From the NCBI RefSeq assembly GCF_018223345.1, contig NZ_CP073587.1:283001-347000 (forward strand): a stretch of DNA of 64,000 nt, written 5' to 3'. The notes below the pieces were generated by a model, which worked only from the letters and a program-made list of their open reading frames with translations, did no database searches and was not told the origin of the DNA. Positions 27,163 to 36,097 of this stretch are shown piece by piece. This stretch comes from Shewanella yunxiaonensis. GTDB taxonomy: Bacteria; Pseudomonadota; Gammaproteobacteria; Enterobacterales; Shewanellaceae. Both the position numbers and the translations under genes were made by a program. Numbering within the stretch: the first letter of the stretch is position 1; each line of letters opens with the position of its first letter.

Positions 27163-27176
27163 GAGATCTGGGGCCA

Positions 27177-28352
27177 ATGAGCCAGTTCCATGCTATTAAC
27201 GTTGCTGATTACTATGACAGTGAAACCTTTAGCAAGATAAAAGCATTTGCGGACACCAAGCCGACGCCATTTGTGGTGATTGATACCAATATCATTGCCA
27301 AACAATACAACGACATGGTGGAAAGTTTCCCCTATGCCGATGTGTTTTATGCAGTTAAAGCTAATCCAGCGAAGGAGATCCTGTCGCTGCTGCGTGACAA
27401 GGGCGCAAATTTTGACATTGCCTCAATTTATGAACTGAACATGGTGATGGAGCTGGGTGTCACGCCGGATCGCATCAGTTATGGCAATACCATTAAGAAA
27501 CGTCAGGATGTACGGGAATTTTACCAGCGCGGTGTACGCATGTTTGCCTCTGACTCAGAGCCAGATCTGCGAATGATCGCTGAAGAAGCCCCGGGTTCAC
27601 GAGTATATGTGCGTATTTTGACCGAAGGCACAGAAACTGCTGACTGGCCATTGTCGCGCAAATTTGGCTGCCAGAATGAAATGGCGTACGAACTGCTAGT
27701 GCTGGCCCGTGACCTTGGATTAGAACCTTACGGTATCTCTTTCCATGTAGGCTCTCAGCAGCGTGATATCGGTGCCTGGGATGCCGCGATTGGCAAAGTA
27801 AGTGTGCTGTTTCAGCGCCTCAAAGATGATCACGGCATCGAACTGAAAATGGTAAACATGGGCGGTGGCTTCCCTGCGAATTACATTGATAAAACCAATA
27901 CTCTGGGAATGTATGCCGAGCAGATCACTTACTTCCTCAAAGAGGATTTTGGTGACAACTTCCCACGTATTATTCTGGAACCTGGACGGTCATTGATCTC
28001 TAATGCCGGGGTTTTGGTTTCAGAAGTGGTGTTGATCAGCCGTAAATCTCATACGGCGCTGGAACGCTGGGTGTTTACCGATGTGGGTAAGTTTTCCGGG
28101 TTGATTGAAACCATGGATGAAGCGATTAAATTCCCGATTTACACCGATGCCAAAGGCCCGTTGGAGCGCTGTGTGATTGCCGGCCCGACCTGTGACAGTG
28201 CTGATATCATGTATGAGCAATATGCGTATGGTTTGCCTGGCGATTTGGCTATTGGTGACCGTATGTACTGGCTGACTACTGGTGCTTACACTACCACTTA
28301 TTCTGCAGTGTGCTTTAACGGATTCCCTCCATTACAGGCCTATTACCTGTAA
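27177..28352 (+). CDS. type III PLP-dependent ornithine/lysine decarboxylase
   Basis: 391 residues with the alanine-racemase-type fold of eukaryote-like ornithine decarboxylases. The PLP lysine is K61 in YAVKANP; HVGSQ, the phosphate-binding MGGGFP, EPGRSL and the catalytic Cys in GPTCDSAD near 339 are all present. It converts ornithine to putrescine and, in several bacterial members, lysine to cadaverine; substrate preference cannot be read here. The ATG at 27177 has AGGAG 12 bp upstream, overlapping the stop of the preceding short ORF. The 5' region is AT-rich with TATACT near 26948. It is monocistronic with a strong terminator. Diamines of this kind also feed Shewanella hydroxamate siderophores and may be exported by the paeA-like gene 4 kb away. 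Confidence 0.95.
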   Translation: MSQFHAINVADYYDSETFSKIKAFADTKPTPFVVIDTNIIAKQYNDMVESFPYADVFYAVKANPAKEILSLLRDKGANFDIASIYELNMVMELGVTPDRISYGNTIKKRQDVREFYQRGVRMFASDSEPDLRMIAEEAPGSRVYVRILTEGTETADWPLSRKFGCQNEMAYELLVLARDLGLEPYGISFHVGSQQRDIGAWDAAIGKVSVLFQRLKDDHGIELKMVNMGGGFPANYIDKTNTLGMYAEQITYFLKEDFGDNFPRIILEPGRSLISNAGVLVSEVVLISRKSHTALERWVFTDVGKFSGLIETMDEAIKFPIYTDAKGPLERCVIAGPTCDSADIMYEQYAYGLPGDLAIGDRMYWLTTGAYTTTYSAVCFNGFPPLQAYYL

Positions 28353-28372
28353 CAGGCAAATCTAGTAGCTAA

Positions 28373-28405
28373 CAGAAGGGCGCCTAATTGGCGCCCTTCT
28401 GGTTG
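28373..28405. terminator. terminator between decarboxylase and ydcH
   Basis: An 11-bp stem (AGAAGGGCGCC / GGCGCCCTTCT) with loop TAATT. T-runs are short on both sides, but the stem is very stable; the two genes converge on it. Confidence 0.8.
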
Positions 28406-28406
28406 T

Positions 28407-28631
28407 TCAATGTTTGAATTCTGGCTGACATTTCAATATGTCGAATAACTGCTGTTTCAGCTCAAGTTTACGTTTTTTCATCGCTTTGACATCTTGAGAA
28501 AATTCGCTGGATGGGTAGCGTTCAATTTTCTTAATCTCTTTATCGAGTTGATCATGTTCTTCGCAGAGTTTTTGGAATTGAACATTAGAATTTTTGAGTT
28601 CTACTACCAACGCACCGTATTCCGTAAACAT
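28407..28631 (-). CDS. ydcH: YdcH family protein (DUF465)
   Basis: 74 residues from the ATG at 28631, which has AAGGAG seven bases upstream; an in-frame GTG at 28649 sits before that site and is rejected. The product is a helical hairpin: MFTEYGALVVELK at the N-terminus and KAMKKRKLELKQQLFDIL in the second helix, matching the YdcH family. Function is poorly known; it is cytoplasmic and convergent with the decarboxylase. Confidence 0.88.
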   Translation of the reverse strand: MFTEYGALVVELKNSNVQFQKLCEEHDQLDKEIKKIERYPSSEFSQDVKAMKKRKLELKQQLFDILKCQPEFKH

Positions 28632-28967
28632 GGGCACACTCCTTAACACATTGACTTGTAATAAATACTTTTAGTAAATGTACTGATTTATCCTAGTTAA
28701 CTTGTCTGAGCGACAAGTGTTAATAGTAGCGTCTATTCCCAAGTTTTTCAGTAAAGTGTCATCATCGTATTGATGATGCATTAGCCGCATCTCTGCAACT
28801 GGATTAACAAGTAAGCCCTCTGATACCCAAGGTAATGTGTTTTGTTATTGTCTCCGGTCAGAACGCGTGATGCGTTGCACCGATAGTATGCTTCGCGGTA
28901 ACCTTGTCGGTTTCCCCGGAAGCGGATTCCGGGATCATTGGCATTACAAAGACGATAAGAGGTTTAT
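28632..28967. promoter_or_regulatory. ydcH-udp divergent region
   Basis: 336 bp without a confident gene. Inverted repeats: ACTTGTC / GACAAGT near 28699-28717, CATCATC / GATGATG at 28760-28778 (loop GTATT), AACGC / GCGTT at 28862-28876, and CCCGGAA / TTCCGGG at 28915-28933 in the probable udp 5' UTR. The first two could be operators; the last two are probably RNA hairpins close to the udp start. Only the symmetry is seen; no regulator can be assigned. Confidence 0.4.
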
Positions 28968-29726
28968 ATGGCCGATGTGTTCCATTTAGGACTGACCAAA
29001 ACCATGTTGCGTGGGGCAACATTAGCAATTGTTCCGGGAGATCCAGAACGGGTAAAGCGGATTGCCGCATTGCTGGATGACGCGGAGTTTCTTGCCAGCC
29101 ATCGTGAATTTACCTCTTATCTGGCAAATCTTGATGGTAAGCCAATTGTCATCTGCTCTACCGGTATTGGCGGCCCATCAACCTCTATTGCGGTAGAAGA
29201 ATTAGCGCAATTAGGCATCCGTACTTTCCTGCGAATCGGCACTACGGGTGCAATTCAGCCTCACGTTAAGGTTGGCGATATCATTGTGTCCCAAGCTTCA
29301 GTCCGGTTGGACGGTGCGAGTCTGCATTTTGCGCCGATGGAGTATCCAGCGGTGGCGGATTTTGCCTGTACTGCTGCGATGGTGGCCGCTTGTCGTGAGC
29401 AGGGGGTTGAGCCGCATGTGGGAATTACCGCCTCATCTGATACTTTTTATCCTGGACAGGAGCGCTATGACACGGTCTCTGGACGAGTGACCCAGCGCTT
29501 TGAAGGTTCGCTGAAGCATTGGCAGGCATTGGGCGTACTCAACTATGAGATGGAGTCCGCCACACTGTTTACTATGTGTGCCAGTCAGGGCTGGCGAGCG
29601 GCGTGTGTTGCCGGGGTGATTGTGAATCGTACACAGCAAGAGATCCCGGATGCTGCGGTGATGCAAGGAACTGAACAGACAGCAATCTCGATTGTGGTCG
29701 AGGCCGCCCGTAAGTTGTTGGCGTAA
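28968..29726 (+). CDS. udp: uridine phosphorylase
   Basis: 252 residues, as in E. coli Udp. It performs the reversible phosphorolysis of uridine to uracil and ribose-1-phosphate in pyrimidine salvage. The purine/uridine phosphorylase signature is present as [16 protein letters not shown], with phosphate-binding residues in [12 protein letters not shown] and the substrate region [12 protein letters not shown]. It starts [11 protein letters not shown], very like the E. coli protein. AGAGG lies upstream of the ATG. It is convergent with yifB, 14 bp apart, without an obvious terminator. Confidence 0.97.
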   Translation: MADVFHLGLTKTMLRGATLAIVPGDPERVKRIAALLDDAEFLASHREFTSYLANLDGKPIVICSTGIGGPSTSIAVEELAQLGIRTFLRIGTTGAIQPHVKVGDIIVSQASVRLDGASLHFAPMEYPAVADFACTAAMVAACREQGVEPHVGITASSDTFYPGQERYDTVSGRVTQRFEGSLKHWQALGVLNYEMESATLFTMCASQGWRAACVAGVIVNRTQQEIPDAAVMQGTEQTAISIVVEAARKLLA

Positions 29727-29740
29727 TGACATTCTTTGGG

Positions 29741-31264
29741 CTATTGTGCCCGCAATCCTGTCAGCAGGCGGTCCATTGCCCGGTAACCTAGTGCCTGGGC
29801 AATGTGACGCCGCTCGACGGTGCTAGATTGCTGTAAGTCCGCTATCGTGCGGGCCACCCGTTGTAACCGATGAAAACTGCGGACCGACAATCCTAACTTG
29901 GTAACGCTCTGTTCCAGAAATACTAAATCTGCTGATTTAAAGCCTGCTTGTTTGAGCGCCTTACTCCCTAACTGGCAGTTAAGAACTCCGGCACGGCTGA
30001 GTTGAACTTCCCGCGCTGAACGCACGCGCGCAGCGATATTGGCACTGGTTTCGCCTTCTGCTTTGGGGGCTGTCAGCGTCCCCGCCGGCAATTTCGGCAC
30101 CTCTATGGTCAGATCAAAGCGATCGATAAAGGGACCCGATAAACGTGATAAGTAACGACGAATTTGATCTGGTGTGGCGCGGCTGTCAGTGCCGGTATCG
30201 CCGCAAGGACTGGGATTCATCGCGGCAATCAGCTGAAACCGTGCAGCAAAAGTGAGTTTAGCTGCAGCACGAGAGATAACGACTTCGCCAGTTTCCATCG
30301 GTTCTCGTAAGCAATCCAACACTCGCCTTGGAAATTCAGCGACCTCATCCAAAAACAGCACGCCATGATGTGCCAGTGAAATCTCACCTGGCCGGGGTAC
30401 ACTGCCGCCGCCGACTAAAGAAATCGCCGAGCTGGTATGATGTGGTGCCCGAAATGGTCGCTGATAAAATTGCGTCGTATCCATTGTCATTCCTGCCACC
30501 GAGTGCAGTGCTGCCACTTCCAGTGCTTCTTCATAATTAAGGGGGGGTAACAAAGAAATAATGCGGCTTGCCAACATGGTTTTGCCGGTTCCCGGTGGTC
30601 CTAACATTAGTAGGTTATGGCCACCCGCGGCGGCAATTTCCAGCGCTTGTTTGGCCTGATACTGCCCAATGACATCGCTGAGACAGGAGTGCTCATGGTG
30701 GCATGAAACCGTATCCTGCCACAGCATCTCGCGGGTGATCCCCGGTAATTGCATTTGCCCATGCAGATAAGCCGCAACGTGTTGCAGGTGTTGCGCTAAC
30801 TGAATCTCGGCATAACCCACTAATTCAGCTTCACTGCGGTTGCCCTGCGGTATTACCAGTTTCATCGCTTTTCGTCGCGCGGCAACAATGACCGGCAGCA
30901 TTCCGGGGCATTCACGGATCTCGCCTGATAACGCCAACTCCCCGATAAATTCATGATCTTCCAATGCTTGCAGTGGTAGTTGCTCGGAAGCGGCAAGAAT
31001 GCCAATTGCGATAGGTAAGTCATAGCGGCCACCTTGCTTGGGCAAATCAGCGGGCGCAAGATTAATCGTGATACGTCGCTGCGGGAATTCGAAACCGGCA
31101 TTAATTAACGCACTACGCACTCGCTCTCGTGCTTCTTTAACAGACGCTTCGGGTAATCCCACCAGATTGAACGCGGGCAAACCGTTAGAGATATGGGCTT
31201 CTACCCATACTTGGGGCGCTTCGACACCTACCGCGGCGCGAGTGGCAACTTTGGCAATGGCCAT
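29741..31264 (-). CDS. yifB: YifB/ComM family Mg-chelatase-like AAA ATPase
   Basis: 507 residues. An N-terminal Lon-protease-like fold domain (LVGLPEASVKEARERVRSAL) precedes an AAA+ magnesium-chelatase-type domain with Walker A GPPGTGKTMLASR near residue 220 and Walker B VLFLDEVAEF, and a C-terminal helical domain (SVRSFHRLQRVARTIADL). Homologues named ComM are branch-migration helicases that help integrate DNA during natural transformation. It is convergent with udp and divergent from the small secreted protein at 31488. Confidence 0.93.
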   Translation of the reverse strand: MAIAKVATRAAVGVEAPQVWVEAHISNGLPAFNLVGLPEASVKEARERVRSALINAGFEFPQRRITINLAPADLPKQGGRYDLPIAIGILAASEQLPLQALEDHEFIGELALSGEIRECPGMLPVIVAARRKAMKLVIPQGNRSEAELVGYAEIQLAQHLQHVAAYLHGQMQLPGITREMLWQDTVSCHHEHSCLSDVIGQYQAKQALEIAAAGGHNLLMLGPPGTGKTMLASRIISLLPPLNYEEALEVAALHSVAGMTMDTTQFYQRPFRAPHHTSSAISLVGGGSVPRPGEISLAHHGVLFLDEVAEFPRRVLDCLREPMETGEVVISRAAAKLTFAARFQLIAAMNPSPCGDTGTDSRATPDQIRRYLSRLSGPFIDRFDLTIEVPKLPAGTLTAPKAEGETSANIAARVRSAREVQLSRAGVLNCQLGSKALKQAGFKSADLVFLEQSVTKLGLSVRSFHRLQRVARTIADLQQSSTVERRHIAQALGYRAMDRLLTGLRAQ

Positions 31265-31487
31265 GACAAATCCTTGTGTGGTTAAAACATCCTGTTAGTT
31301 AATGAGTTTAGCAGTAAATCAAGCGCTGAATTATTGTGATCCTTAGGTAACAAATTCGGATAAATTTTGTCACGGAAACAGTAAAAAAAATTCGTTATCA
31401 AAGCCTGAGGGTTAGTGCTAGATTGTGCGCGATTTAACGTGCCGGCGGTGTGCCCGGCACCGATAAAACTTTGCAAGGAGAGTTAAG

Positions 31488-31727
31488 ATGAAAGCGTTGG
31501 CGCTGCTAGCGGCAATGTTGGTAACAGCCTCTGTAGTGGCAGATGAAGATCCATTACCACAAGCATCAGTGGCCGATATTAAAGAGTTAGTGCAAGTGTG
31601 CCACCAAATGGCGACTGAAGATGAAGTCACTAAAGCAGAGCTGCAGGATTACCTGTTGGACTGCGTCAATGATCAGCTCAATGAAATGGGCTATCAGCGA
31701 GTTGAATCCTTGCAAAAATTTCAATAA
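31488..31727 (+). CDS. small secreted protein, 79 residues
   Basis: A signal peptide (MKALALLAAMLVTASVVA, cleavage near VVA-DED) leaves an acidic mature part of about 60 residues with two Cys (QVCHQMA and LLDCVNDQ) 21 residues apart, probably forming a disulfide in a helical hairpin. The Shine-Dalgarno AAGGAG precedes the ATG. A GTGCCGG / CCGGCAC hairpin lies in the leader at 31439-31460, and an imperfect hairpin (TACCGCTGC / GCAGCGGTA, 31735-31769) follows the stop. I do not recognise the family; periplasmic location is inferred from the signal peptide. Confidence 0.8.
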   Translation: MKALALLAAMLVTASVVADEDPLPQASVADIKELVQVCHQMATEDEVTKAELQDYLLDCVNDQLNEMGYQRVESLQKFQ

Positions 31728-31877
31728 TTTTATGTACCGCTGCGGCCGTTAGTTGCGGTGGCAGCGGTAAATTCCTATAAAAATTCTTTCCCCATTGTTG
31801 GTGTAATACCCGATTCATCAGCGGGTGTTAATCTCCTTTTTCACTGTGGGTGGCTGCCATAGTGTTTAAAAATCGGT

Positions 31878-32033
31878 TATAATATAGGCGGTTATCTTCC
31901 TGGAGTGTCCCCATTGTCGGCATCAGCACTGTGCATGACCGACGCTGCTGTAGCAGCAATCTAATGTTTTATCCCAATAGTTTGTCGCGCAATGCTTGGT
32001 ATTGCGCTGATATGTCAGTGCCTTAGGTGCGTT
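31878..32033 (+). promoter_or_regulatory. promoter and structured, uORF-containing leader of paeA
   Basis: A perfect TATAAT (31878-31883) suggests transcription from about 31890 and a 5' UTR near 145 nt. The UTR folds into three hairpins: 31916-31943 (GTCGG / CCGAC with inner CAT / ATG and GCA / TGC), 31944-31957 (GCTGC / GCAGC, loop TGTA) and 31987-32007 (GCGCAAT / ATTGCGC). Two short frames overlap in TAATG: MTDAAVAAI (31935-31964) and a 20-codon frame from 31964 whose TAG (32024-32026) lies inside the TTAGGTG Shine-Dalgarno of paeA. No known riboswitch class is recognised; no good -35 accompanies the -10. Confidence 0.5.
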
Positions 32034-33368
32034 ATGAGTGTATTTGAAAATATGGTTGTGGTGTTGTGTCTGATCGCCATCAGTTGCTTTTTCTCGATGT
32101 CTGAAATTGCTTTGGCCGCCTCGCGGAAAATGCGGTTACGGCAGATGATTGAAGAGGGCGATGTCCGTGCTGAAAAAGTGCTGACATTGCAAACCACTCC
32201 AGGAAGTTTTTTTACGGTGGTGCAGATCGGCTTAAATGCGGTGGCGATCATGGGCGGTATTGTCGGTGAGTCAGCGTTTACTCCCTATTTTTCGTCAATA
32301 TTGGCATCACTGTTACCTGAACCTTGGCTCAGTAAAGTGAGTTTTCTGTTGTCATTTGTGATGGTGACCAGTCTGTTTATTCTGCTGGCCGATTTAATGC
32401 CCAAACGGGTGGCGATGGCTGTTCCTGAAAAGGTTGCCGTCGTATTGGTCGGTCCAATGGTGGTCTGCATTAAATTATTACGACCCTTTGTGTGGTTCTT
32501 TAATGGCTTAGCTAATTTTGTATTCCGCGGTCTGCGTATTCCCACTGCGCGCAACGATGAAATCACATCTGATGATATTTACGCCATTATGGATGCTGGC
32601 GCTGAAGCCGGGGTGCTGGATAAAGACGAACAGCAGATGATCGAGAATGTGTTCGAAATGCAATCCGTCAGTGTTACATCGGCCATGACCGCCCGTGAAA
32701 GCTTGGTGTATTTCCGGCTGCAGGACAGTGAAGAAGAGATAAAGGCTAAAATTGGTAGCCATCCTTATAGTAAGTTTTTAGTGTGCGATGGTCAGCTGGA
32801 TAACATCAAAGGCTATGTTGACGCAAAAGAGCTGTTGGTCAGGGTCATTAGCGGTCGCAAGATTGATTTGCTGGATCCCTCTCTGGTACGCACTTGTGTG
32901 ATAGTGCCGGATACTTTGAGTCTGTCTGAAGCGATGGAGTATTTCCGCCAGCAACGTGCAGATTTTGCCGTAGTGATGAACGAATACGCCTTGGTCGTGG
33001 GGATGGTGACTTCTAACGATCTGCAAAGTGCGGTGATGGGAGCCTGGTCGCTGCATGAAAGTGAAGAACAGATTGTGGCTCGTGACGCTAACTCCTGGTT
33101 GGTGGATGGTGTCACCCCTATCACGGATATCATGCGCGCATTTGAGATTGAAGAGTTTCCGCAAAGTCAGAACTATGAAACTGTCGCCGGTTTCATGATG
33201 TATATGCTGCGAAAGATCCCGAAACGTACTGACTCGGTGAATTTTGCTGGCTATAAATTTGAGGTGGTGGATATCGATTCCTACAAAGTGGATCAGCTAT
33301 TAGTGAGCCGTCTGACGCCAGTTGATCCGGAGATGGCACTCAAAGAAAAAATCGATCCACCCCACTAG
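32034..33368 (+). CDS. paeA: CNNM/CorC-type membrane protein, PaeA (YtfL)-like polyamine exporter
   Basis: 444 residues. A DUF21/CNNM membrane domain with about four helices (1-190, including SCFFSMSEIALAASR), a CBS pair (about 200-335) and a C-terminal CorC_HlyC domain (KIPKRTDSVNFAGYKFEVVDID). The match to my recollection of E. coli YtfL is close, including VVQIGLNAVAI, DEITSDDIYA and EEFPQSQNYET. YtfL was renamed PaeA for its role in cadaverine and putrescine export across the inner membrane. The ATG at 32034 has TTAGGTG upstream; the frame is open to 31992, but that part belongs to the leader. The 3' end abuts ilvY on the other strand. Confidence 0.88.
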   Translation: MSVFENMVVVLCLIAISCFFSMSEIALAASRKMRLRQMIEEGDVRAEKVLTLQTTPGSFFTVVQIGLNAVAIMGGIVGESAFTPYFSSILASLLPEPWLSKVSFLLSFVMVTSLFILLADLMPKRVAMAVPEKVAVVLVGPMVVCIKLLRPFVWFFNGLANFVFRGLRIPTARNDEITSDDIYAIMDAGAEAGVLDKDEQQMIENVFEMQSVSVTSAMTARESLVYFRLQDSEEEIKAKIGSHPYSKFLVCDGQLDNIKGYVDAKELLVRVISGRKIDLLDPSLVRTCVIVPDTLSLSEAMEYFRQQRADFAVVMNEYALVVGMVTSNDLQSAVMGAWSLHESEEQIVARDANSWLVDGVTPITDIMRAFEIEEFPQSQNYETVAGFMMYMLRKIPKRTDSVNFAGYKFEVVDIDSYKVDQLLVSRLTPVDPEMALKEKIDPPH

Positions 33369-34241
33369 TTAGATCACGGCCAGAAATGCGTTAATCAACG
33401 GATCATTGAGACGTTTCTGTTTGCAACAACAGCCCAGTTCAAAGGGTGAAATGGGCTGTGGTGACTGTAGTACCTGAATACGATCCATCATCGGACTATT
33501 GTTGACGACCACATTCGGAGTGATGCTGACTCCACATCCTAAGGCCACCATCGGCACGATGGCTTCATGTCCTCTTACTTGCGCATAGATATTAGCGTTG
33601 ATATTCATGGCCTTAAACCAACGTTCCATGCGCAGTCTGCCGGGGCCATGATCGGGCACGATATAAGGTAACTTTTCCCACGGGATTGGGGACTGATTGA
33701 CCAAGGTATGTACCTGACAGTGAACCGCCGGGGCAATGACTGACAGTGTTACTTTGCCGATCGGGGCAAAGTGCAATTTATCGGTGAAATCATCCTGCAA
33801 CGCGGCAATGGCAATATCGGTTTGCTGACTCTGTACCTTTTTAATCGCATCTGCTGCGTCACCGGTGGTCAGGCTGATATCGACCAAGGGCTGTACCCGG
33901 CGAAACCGATCAAGCAGGGCGGGTAAGTGGCTATAGGCCGCAGTGACCGAGCAGTAGAGTTGCAGCGTTCCTCGCAGCAGATGCTGTTCTGTGTCTAACT
34001 CTCGTTTCAGCGTCTGCCACTGTCCTAAGGTTTCTTCGGCAAATCGACGGAAAGCTTTGCCCGCATGCGTCAAAGCCACGCTGCGATTATCTCGTTCCAG
34101 CAGCTTATTGCCAACGTCCTGTTCCAACCGTTGTAGTGTGCGGCTGAGTGCTGAAGGACTTATATGCATGTTGGCGGCGGTGCGGCCAAAATGCAGCGTG
34201 TCACACAGGTCGAGATAGACTTTTAAAATGCGAATATCCAC
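33369..34241 (-). CDS. ilvY: IlvY, LysR-type activator of ilvC
   Basis: 290 residues. The N-terminal LTTR helix-turn-helix (LHFGRTAANMHISPSALSRT) is followed by an effector domain with SVTAAYSHLP and GHEAIVPMVALGCGVSITP, both typical of IlvY. It senses acetolactate/acetohydroxybutyrate and activates ilvC, here transcribed divergently. The start is taken as GTG at 34241, giving GTG-GAT as the first codons and eight bases to the upstream GGAG; a TTG one codon earlier is possible. The 3' end meets the paeA stop with no gap. Confidence 0.95.
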   Translation of the reverse strand: MDIRILKVYLDLCDTLHFGRTAANMHISPSALSRTLQRLEQDVGNKLLERDNRSVALTHAGKAFRRFAEETLGQWQTLKRELDTEQHLLRGTLQLYCSVTAAYSHLPALLDRFRRVQPLVDISLTTGDAADAIKKVQSQQTDIAIAALQDDFTDKLHFAPIGKVTLSVIAPAVHCQVHTLVNQSPIPWEKLPYIVPDHGPGRLRMERWFKAMNINANIYAQVRGHEAIVPMVALGCGVSITPNVVVNNSPMMDRIQVLQSPQPISPFELGCCCKQKRLNDPLINAFLAVI

Positions 34242-34265
34242 CAATCTGGCTCCGATGTTTTTTTA

Positions 34266-34289
34266 TGCAAAATATTGCAAAATATGCAA
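34266..34289. promoter_or_regulatory. IlvY operator half-sites
   Basis: Three overlapping half-sites form two inverted repeats in a row: TGCAA-N4-TTGCA (34266-34279) and TTGCA-N5-TGCAA (34275-34289), matching the T-N11-A symmetry of LysR-type sites in the ilvY-ilvC divergent region. A plausible ilvC promoter lies downstream (TTCAAG, 17 bp, TATAGT near 34334). Confidence 0.7.
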
Positions 34290-34405
34290 CGTAGTATGCC
34301 AAATATATCATTTCAAGCAATCATCATCCTGAGCTATAGTGAACACCATTACTGCTCCCTTGGGGGGAGTAGTGCCTCAGGATTTTATGAATACAGGTGA
34401 CCAAG

Positions 34406-35887
34406 ATGGCAAATTATTTCAATACACTGAGTCTGCGTGAGCAGTTAGCACAACTGGGCCAGTGTCGTTTTATGGATCGCAGTGAATTTGTTAACGGCTG
34501 TGAATATATTAAGGACTGGAACATTGTCATTCTCGGTTGCGGTGCCCAGGGTCTTAACCAAGGGTTGAACATGCGTGACTCAGGGTTGAAAATTTCTTAT
34601 GCCCTGCGCCCAGAAGCGATTGCTGAAAAACGTGCATCATTCAAGCGCGCGAGTGAAAACGGCTTTAAAGTTGGCACTTTTGACGAGCTGATCCCAGAGG
34701 CCGACATGGTGCTGAACCTGACGCCAGACAAACAGCATAGCAAAGTCGTTCATGCCATTATGCCAATGATGAAGCAAGGTTCTGTATTGTCTTATTCTCA
34801 CGGTTTCAACATCGTGGAAGAAGGCATGAAAGTTCGTCCAGATATCACAGTGGTAATGGTTGCGCCTAAGTGCCCAGGCACAGAAGTTCGTGAAGAATAT
34901 AAGCGTGGATTCGGTGTCCCCACCCTGATTGCCGTGCACCCAGAAAATGATCCTAACGGTGACGGTTTAGAAATCGCGAAAGCCTATGCCAGTGCGACGG
35001 GTGGCGACCGTGCCGGGGTGTTGCAGTCTTCTTTCATCGCGGAAGTGAAATCTGACCTGATGGGCGAGCAGACCATCCTCTGCGGTATGCTGCAGACGGG
35101 TGCAATTCTGGGTTACGAAAAAATGCTGGATGACGGCATCGAGCCAGGATATGCCGCGAAACTGATCCAGAAAGGGTATGAGGTGATCACTGAAGCGCTG
35201 AAACACGGCGGTATCACTAACATGATGGACCGTCTGTCTAACCCTGCAAAGATCAAGGCTTATGAAATTTCGGAAGAGCTGAAAACCATGCTCACTCCGC
35301 TGTTTCAAAAACATATGGATGACATTATCAGCGGCGAGTTCTCTCGTGTGATGATGGAAGACTGGGCCAATGGCGATGCTAACCTGCTGAAATGGCGTGA
35401 AGAAACTAATGCTACCGGTTTTGAACAGGCACCAGAATGCGATGAATTCATTGAAGAACAGACCTATTTCGACAAAGGTATTTTCCTGATTGCGATGATC
35501 AAAGCGGGGGTTGAACTGGCCTTCGATACCATGGTTTCTTCAGGCATCATCGATGAATCAGCTTACTACGAGTCATTGCACGAAACTCCGCTGATTGCTA
35601 ACACCATCGCTCGTAAGCGTCTGTATGAAATGAACGTGGTGATTTCTGATACCGCCGAATATGGTTGCTACTTGTTCAACCATGCGGCACTGCCACTGTT
35701 ACGTCGTTACGTTAACAGCCTGGACCCACAGTGGGTTGGTGGTGGTCTGAAAGGTGATGACAACGCAGTAGACAATATGCGTCTAATTGAAGTCAACGCT
35801 GCTATCCGCAATACCGATGTAGAGTATATCGGTGAAGAATTGCGTGGCTATATGACTGAAATGAAACGTATCAATTTGGAATCTTAA
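34406..35887 (+). CDS. ilvC: ketol-acid reductoisomerase (class II)
   Basis: 493 residues, close to the long E. coli enzyme (491), from the ATG at 34406 ([11 protein letters not shown]); an in-frame GTG at 34397 lies inside the Shine-Dalgarno region. It converts acetolactate and acetohydroxybutyrate to the dihydroxy acids of the valine/isoleucine pathway with NADPH. The Rossmann fingerprint is [17 protein letters not shown]; the duplicated C-terminal knotted domain of class II enzymes is present ([34 protein letters not shown]). It is divergent from its activator ilvY and followed by its own terminator. Confidence 0.98.
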   Translation: MANYFNTLSLREQLAQLGQCRFMDRSEFVNGCEYIKDWNIVILGCGAQGLNQGLNMRDSGLKISYALRPEAIAEKRASFKRASENGFKVGTFDELIPEADMVLNLTPDKQHSKVVHAIMPMMKQGSVLSYSHGFNIVEEGMKVRPDITVVMVAPKCPGTEVREEYKRGFGVPTLIAVHPENDPNGDGLEIAKAYASATGGDRAGVLQSSFIAEVKSDLMGEQTILCGMLQTGAILGYEKMLDDGIEPGYAAKLIQKGYEVITEALKHGGITNMMDRLSNPAKIKAYEISEELKTMLTPLFQKHMDDIISGEFSRVMMEDWANGDANLLKWREETNATGFEQAPECDEFIEEQTYFDKGIFLIAMIKAGVELAFDTMVSSGIIDESAYYESLHETPLIANTIARKRLYEMNVVISDTAEYGCYLFNHAALPLLRRYVNSLDPQWVGGGLKGDDNAVDNMRLIEVNAAIRNTDVEYIGEELRGYMTEMKRINLES

Positions 35888-35897
35888 TGTTCAAACC

Positions 35898-35926
35898 GAA
35901 GGGTTTCCGTTAGCGGAAACCCTTTT
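35898..35926 (+). terminator. Rho-independent terminator after ilvC
   Basis: An 11-bp stem (AAGGGTTTCCG / CGGAAACCCTT) with a 4-base loop and T5. It separates ilvC from the ilvGMDA operon. Confidence 0.9.
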
Positions 35927-36097
35927 TGCATGAGAACAGGTGAATGGTCGCTGACCACAAAAAATCAATTACCGGAAATTAATTGTTGTGTTTCGCAAAG
36001 CCTTTGTGGTATTGCTTAATAACTGTTCGCCGAGAGTCCAAATGCTAAACGGCAAAGAACAACGGAATTTGATAGTAACAGGAAACTGTCACCAAAG

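Noticed and set aside
28870-28986. 39-codon frame overlapping the udp start
   Set aside because: It runs through the leader hairpin and past the udp ATG in another frame, with no ribosome-binding site; likely chance.
31890-32033. yybP-ykoY manganese riboswitch before paeA
   Set aside because: The leader is structured and precedes a transporter, but the conserved GGGGAGUA element of that class is not present.
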